A DNA stretch of 16,067 nt, from the NCBI GenBank assembly GCA_012964275.1, contig DTUG01000072.1, forward strand, positions 1 through 16,067, written 5' to 3'. The stretch comes from Fidelibacterota bacterium (GTDB taxonomy: Bacteria > Fidelibacterota > Marinisomatia > Marinisomatales > UBA1611). The first letter of the stretch is position 1. Each line of letters starts with the position of its first letter. Below the pieces are notes generated by a model that saw nothing but the letters and a program-made list of their open reading frames with translations, made no database searches and was not told the DNA's origin. The translations under genes and the position numbers were made by a program. Positions 12,686 to 16,067 of this stretch are shown here, piece by piece.

Positions 12686-13966
12686 ATGAAATGCCACCGA
12701 TATTTTATTCTGCTTTATCTTTCATTCACACTATTGGTTGGACAGAAAACTTTCATCCACGCCGGTAAGTTGATCGATGGAAAAAATGATATACCTATTG
12801 AAATGGTTACTATTATACTGGATGGAAAAGTTGTTCAGACAGTCAATCGCGGCTATCTTAAACCTGGAGAGAAAGATCATTTGATCGATCTGAAGGATTA
12901 TACTGTGTTGCCAGGTCTCATGGACATGCATACCCATCTCTCCGGTCAAAGCAATCCCAAGCGCTATATGGAAAAATTCTACATGGATTTGGATGAATAT
13001 GCTTACCGTTCCATCCCATATGCTGAAAAAACTCTGATGGCTGGTTTCACTACCGTTCGGGAAGTTGGTGGAATTATCAGTAACAGCATCCGCGATGCGA
13101 TTAATAAAGATTATGTCGTCGGTCCAAGAATCTATAGTGCCGGAAGATCTATTGCCACCACCGGTGGGCACGCAGACCCATCCAGCGGATTAAATATGAG
13201 ATTCATGGGTGATCCAGGTCCCAAAGACGGCGTGATAAATGGGACAAATGATGCACGGAAAGCAGTACGACAGCGCTATAAAAATGGTGCCGACCTTATT
13301 AAGATTACCGCCACTGGAGGAGTTTTAAGCGTAGCAAAAAACAGCAAAAATCCCCAGTTTACTGAAGATGAAATCCGCGCTATCGTTGAAACGGCCGACG
13401 ATTACGATATGCATGTTGCAGCACATGCCCATGGTGCCGAAGGTATGAAACGAGCTATACGAGCCGGAGTGCGGTCCATTGAACACGGCACTCTTATGGA
13501 TGCGGAGGTGATGACATTAATGAAACAGTACAGCACTTATTATATTCCCACCATTTCTGCAGGTATGTTTGTTGCGGAAAAAGCAAAAGAAGACGGTTAT
13601 TATCCCCCAATCATAGTCCCAAAAGCACTGGAAATAGGCCCGCAAATACTTAAAACATTCTCTAAAGCACTTAAGTTCGGGATCAAAATTGCTTTTGGTA
13701 CTGATTCAGGAGTATCCTACCATGGCGATAACGCTAAAGAATTCAAATATATGGTGGAAAGCGGTATGTTGCCCATGGATGCTATCAAATCTGCCACCAT
13801 GGTATCCGCAGAACTATTAGGAATTCAAGATGAACTAGGATCAATTGAAACTAATAAAATCGCAGATATCATTGCTGTTGATGGTGATCCTATTCAAAAT
13901 ATGGATGTTATGCAAAAGGTTGTATTTGTCATGAAGGAAGGAAAGATCTATAAATCTCCGAATTAG
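12686..13966 (+). CDS. Secreted metal-dependent amidohydrolase (imidazolonepropionase/Xaa-Pro dipeptidase-like)
   Basis: A 426-residue amidohydrolase (PF01979 type) with a signal peptide (MKCHRYFILLYLSFTLLVGQ), so it acts outside the cytoplasm. Metal site: His82/His84 in MDMHTHLSG, Lys206 in LIKITATGG (carbamylated lysine bridging two metals), His247 or His249 in AAHAHG, His267 in SIEHGTL and Asp340 in FGTDSG. The N- and C-terminal strands (HAGKLIDG... and KIADIIAVDGDP) form the usual beta-sandwich. Sequence style is that of the binuclear group that cleaves N-acyl or Xaa-Pro peptides; the substrate is unknown. The start is ATG 12686 with AAAGGA six bases upstream; an in-frame ATG at 12644 would add 14 residues, spoil the signal peptide and lacks a ribosome site. 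Its stop overlaps the stop of the convergent membrane-protein gene by two bases. Confidence 0.9.
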   Translation: MKCHRYFILLYLSFTLLVGQKTFIHAGKLIDGKNDIPIEMVTIILDGKVVQTVNRGYLKPGEKDHLIDLKDYTVLPGLMDMHTHLSGQSNPKRYMEKFYMDLDEYAYRSIPYAEKTLMAGFTTVREVGGIISNSIRDAINKDYVVGPRIYSAGRSIATTGGHADPSSGLNMRFMGDPGPKDGVINGTNDARKAVRQRYKNGADLIKITATGGVLSVAKNSKNPQFTEDEIRAIVETADDYDMHVAAHAHGAEGMKRAIRAGVRSIEHGTLMDAEVMTLMKQYSTYYIPTISAGMFVAEKAKEDGYYPPIIVPKALEIGPQILKTFSKALKFGIKIAFGTDSGVSYHGDNAKEFKYMVESGMLPMDAIKSATMVSAELLGIQDELGSIETNKIADIIAVDGDPIQNMDVMQKVVFVMKEGKIYKSPN

Positions 13967-14496
13967 CTAAACTTGGCTGCCCTACGTTGTGCAAAATTAT
14001 CTGCTTCATTTTTAATCTTTTCCATTGCTGATCTGACCTCCTTTTGAATTACTGCTGGCATCAATTCTACCCACCACTCAGGCACCATGCTTTTAACCAT
14101 TTTGTGAACGCTGTTGGGACCTAAACCATCTTTGTATTCCTGCCGATAATATTCCAGGATAAGCTGTTCCCAGTACCCATCCTTCTGTTCAAGAGAAAAT
14201 ACTAGCCATTCAAAGTATCGAGCTAAATATCCGCCAATTGATACGGTTATTAAAGCAAATATTAGGCTCATTCCCAGTCTGAGTTCGCCATAAAACAGAG
14301 ATAAAAACCAAAGATCGAATATCATCACAAACGTACCTGCAACTAAGCCAATACGAGAGACCCAATCATATTTAGGTAGTATCTCGCAATGCAATTTTCT
14401 ATTTTGCCAGGTAAGCCAAACCCCAAGTGTCCAAATCAGAACAAGTAATATAATCAGGAAAATAAGATGAGGTTGGAGATCGTCGTAAACAAACAA
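13963..14496 (-). CDS. Small three-helix membrane protein, unknown function
   Basis: Not recognised. The 177-residue protein has hydrophobic segments at about residues 10-29, 49-69 and 73-93, followed by a polar, helix-rich cytoplasmic or periplasmic tail (WEQLILEYYRQEYKDG, then AVIQKEVRSAMEKIKNEAD). TTG at 14496 is the only practical start, 17 bases after the stop of the YtcJ-like gene on the same strand, so the two form an operon. Its stop TAA (13963-13965) interlocks with the stop of the convergent amidohydrolase. No catalytic motif is visible. Context suggests only co-expression with the upstream hydrolase. Confidence 0.7.
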   Translation of the reverse strand: MFVYDDLQPHLIFLIILLVLIWTLGVWLTWQNRKLHCEILPKYDWVSRIGLVAGTFVMIFDLWFLSLFYGELRLGMSLIFALITVSIGGYLARYFEWLVFSLEQKDGYWEQLILEYYRQEYKDGLGPNSVHKMVKSMVPEWWVELMPAVIQKEVRSAMEKIKNEADNFAQRRAAKFS

Positions 14497-14513
14497 GGCA
14501 GTACTCGATAATA

Positions 14514-16067
14514 TTAGTTCCAGGTTCGATCTTTATTAGCTGAGCGAATGTACACATCCCTCCCACCAACTACAGTTCGCAACACCAACGTTTCCAGGAT
14601 TTCATCCGGCTGAATCCCCGTAAGATCATTAGACAAAACAACAAAATCAGCAAGCTTCCCATTCTCCAGTGACCCCAACTTATCTTCTTGAAAACCAGCA
14701 TAAGCACTGTGACTGGTATAACAGTGCAATGCTTCTTCTACAGTGATGCGTTGTTCAGGGTACCATCCATCAGGGTAGGAACCATCGATTGTTTTCCGAG
14801 TCACAGCGGCATAGATGCCAGTCATGGGGTCCAATGGCGCTACCGTCCAGTCCGAGCCGAAGGTCAGGTTTACGTTTCTATCAAGAAAGGTACGAAATAC
14901 ATAAGTGCCGGCCATTATTTTCGGACCAATGCGCTTATGCATCCAGCGAGTGTCATCTATGCAGTGATACGGCTGCATGGAAGGAATCACATTTTCAGTT
15001 TTAAACCTGTCCATAACTGTTGGAGTTAAATGTTGGGAATGCTCGATCCTAGATCGGCGGTCACGCTGTCCATTTTCTTTTTCCATATCTAGAAACGCAT
15101 CTAGTATCCATTCATTAGCCCGAGTTCCAATTGCGTGAACTGCCAGTTGGATGCCAGCACGGTCAACTTCCCGCATGATCTTGCGGAATTCCACCGTGTC
15201 TGCCATAACCAGCAAACCTGTGGTTGAAGGATCATCCAGGTACGGCTCGTGCATCCAGGCTGTGCGGGAGCCCAAGGATCCATCCATCATGGCCTTCATA
15301 CCGCTCCAGCGAAGCCAATCATTGCCGGGTCCTTTCTCTTTATTTAGATCGATCAACTGCCGCCAGTTTGTATACCATGGCAATGCATAAATACGCAGAG
15401 TTAGGTTCAATTTGTTGCGTTCAAAGGTTTTAAGATCTTCCCATGAACACATATCATGAACCTGGGTCACTCCCAAGGAAGCAGCATGCTCCATGGCCTT
15501 AGTTAAAGCATTATCCAGAACCTCATCAGATTCTTTGGGTTTGAATGCGGTTACCAGCCCTTTCGCTTCTTCCTTTAAAATGCCTATTGGTTCACCATTG
15601 GCAGGATCACGAACAATCAGCCCACCCGGGGGATCAGGCGTACTGGCTGTAATCCCTGCTAGTTCCAGCGCAAGGGAGTTAGCCAGGGCCATATGCCCAT
15701 CCACTCGACTAATAAATACAGGATTTTTTTCTGTGACTTCATCTATCCAATTGCGGTTTGGCAGTTCGCCTCCCCAGAGCTCATGATCCCAGTCACCCCC
15801 AGTGATCCACTGGCCATCTTTTATTCGGCTTGTGTATTCTATTATTCGCCTGATAAATTCTTTTTTGGATTTCGCATCCCGCAGATTGATGCTCATAAGC
15901 TGGAGCCCTCCACTCATGAAATGGGTGTGGCTATCCATAAACCCTGGTACAACGAAATCACCATGAAGGTCCATTAATTCTGTATTGGGTCCCTGGAAAT
16001 CACTATAATTTCCACCGCCAACCTTTAAAATAGACTCTCCTAAAACAGCAATGAATTCTGCCCGTGA
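14514..16067 (-). CDS. YtcJ-type amidohydrolase (Amidohydro_3), 5' end beyond window
   Basis: 517 residues are visible; the frame runs open past the ATG at 15974 to the right edge (VGGGNYSDFQGPNTELMDL...), and this extra part is the expected first beta-strand region, so the true start is outside. Motifs in order: VVPGFMDSHTHF (metal His-x-His), GDWDHELWGG, ISRVDGHMALANS, MMDGSLGSRTAWM, LAVHAIGTRAN, SRIEHSQHL and TFGSDWTVAPLDP, a set typical of the YtcJ/N-substituted formamide deformylase-like subgroup. No signal peptide can be judged. Function: hydrolysis of an amide or similar bond by one or two metal ions; substrate unknown. The three-helix membrane gene follows 17 bases later. Similar enzymes often appear in multiple copies in marine bacteria. 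Confidence 0.9.
   Translation of the reverse strand, partial: SRAEFIAVLGESILKVGGGNYSDFQGPNTELMDLHGDFVVPGFMDSHTHFMSGGLQLMSINLRDAKSKKEFIRRIIEYTSRIKDGQWITGGDWDHELWGGELPNRNWIDEVTEKNPVFISRVDGHMALANSLALELAGITASTPDPPGGLIVRDPANGEPIGILKEEAKGLVTAFKPKESDEVLDNALTKAMEHAASLGVTQVHDMCSWEDLKTFERNKLNLTLRIYALPWYTNWRQLIDLNKEKGPGNDWLRWSGMKAMMDGSLGSRTAWMHEPYLDDPSTTGLLVMADTVEFRKIMREVDRAGIQLAVHAIGTRANEWILDAFLDMEKENGQRDRRSRIEHSQHLTPTVMDRFKTENVIPSMQPYHCIDDTRWMHKRIGPKIMAGTYVFRTFLDRNVNLTFGSDWTVAPLDPMTGIYAAVTRKTIDGSYPDGWYPEQRITVEEALHCYTSHSAYAGFQEDKLGSLENGKLADFVVLSNDLTGIQPDEILETLVLRTVVGGRDVYIRSANKDRTWN

Noticed and set aside
12731..13171. 146-codon open frame on the minus strand
   Set aside because: It lies wholly opposite a well-supported amidohydrolase with metal-binding motifs and has no domain-like features.
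15972..15974. ATG as the start of the YtcJ-like gene
   Set aside because: The frame continues open to the right edge and encodes the beta-strand region expected before the HTH metal motif.

Overview
The window comes from a bacterial chromosome with AT-leaning coding sequence. Several genes use GTG or TTG starts, and Shine-Dalgarno signals are sparse; where present they follow an AGGA-6 nt-ATG pattern. The mix of lepB, rnhB fused to yraN, a Na+/alanine-type symporter, two amidohydrolases, a PDZ protein and a multi-receiver signalling cluster would fit an uncultivated aquatic bacterium of the FCB/Marinimicrobia type. That placement rests on gene content and style alone and is tentative. No mobile element, CRISPR array, tRNA or rRNA was seen.

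Bases 1-2486 (+) are a signalling operon: the 3' end of a large hybrid kinase (two receiver domains visible), a stand-alone DivK-like receiver, then a protein with two histidine-kinase dimerisation-like helices, a receiver and a class III nucleotide cyclase. The cyclase is broken by a frameshift that separates its metal-binding half from its Asp/Asn/Arg half. All kinase-output parts are present except an ATPase domain on the cyclase protein, so this looks like a phosphorelay ending in cAMP (or cGMP) synthesis.

Bases 2529-7745 (-) hold two transcription units read right to left. The rightmost runs comEC remnant, rnhB-yraN fusion, lepB, a small exported protein and two small coiled-coil proteins, ending at a clear bidirectional hairpin terminator (3985-4015). 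To its left lie cutA and an MthK-type two-helix K+ channel with an RCK domain. The comEC remnant keeps only the N-terminal membrane part and the last ~55 residues of the C-terminal metallo-beta-lactamase-like domain, in different frames, so about 600 codons of the usual protein are missing.

Bases 7894-10243 (+) are an AGCS Na+:amino-acid symporter overlapping an inositol-monophosphatase-family gene, followed by a convergent exported PDZ protein (10251-10931, -). Bases 10932-11727 carry no long gene but are not empty: a short ORF with a good ribosome site is interrupted by an amber codon and continues up to a strong terminator, a second coding-like stretch seems frameshifted at a run of seven A, and a 53-codon two-helix membrane ORF starts with TTG.

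Bases 11728-16067 carry a homocysteine S-methyltransferase-family gene (-), a divergent secreted metal-dependent amidohydrolase (+), a small three-helix membrane protein (-) and a YtcJ-type amidohydrolase (-) that runs off the right edge. The unusual density of broken or split frames (cyclase, comEC, two small ORFs) means either real gene decay or sequence/assembly error, and reads are needed to decide.
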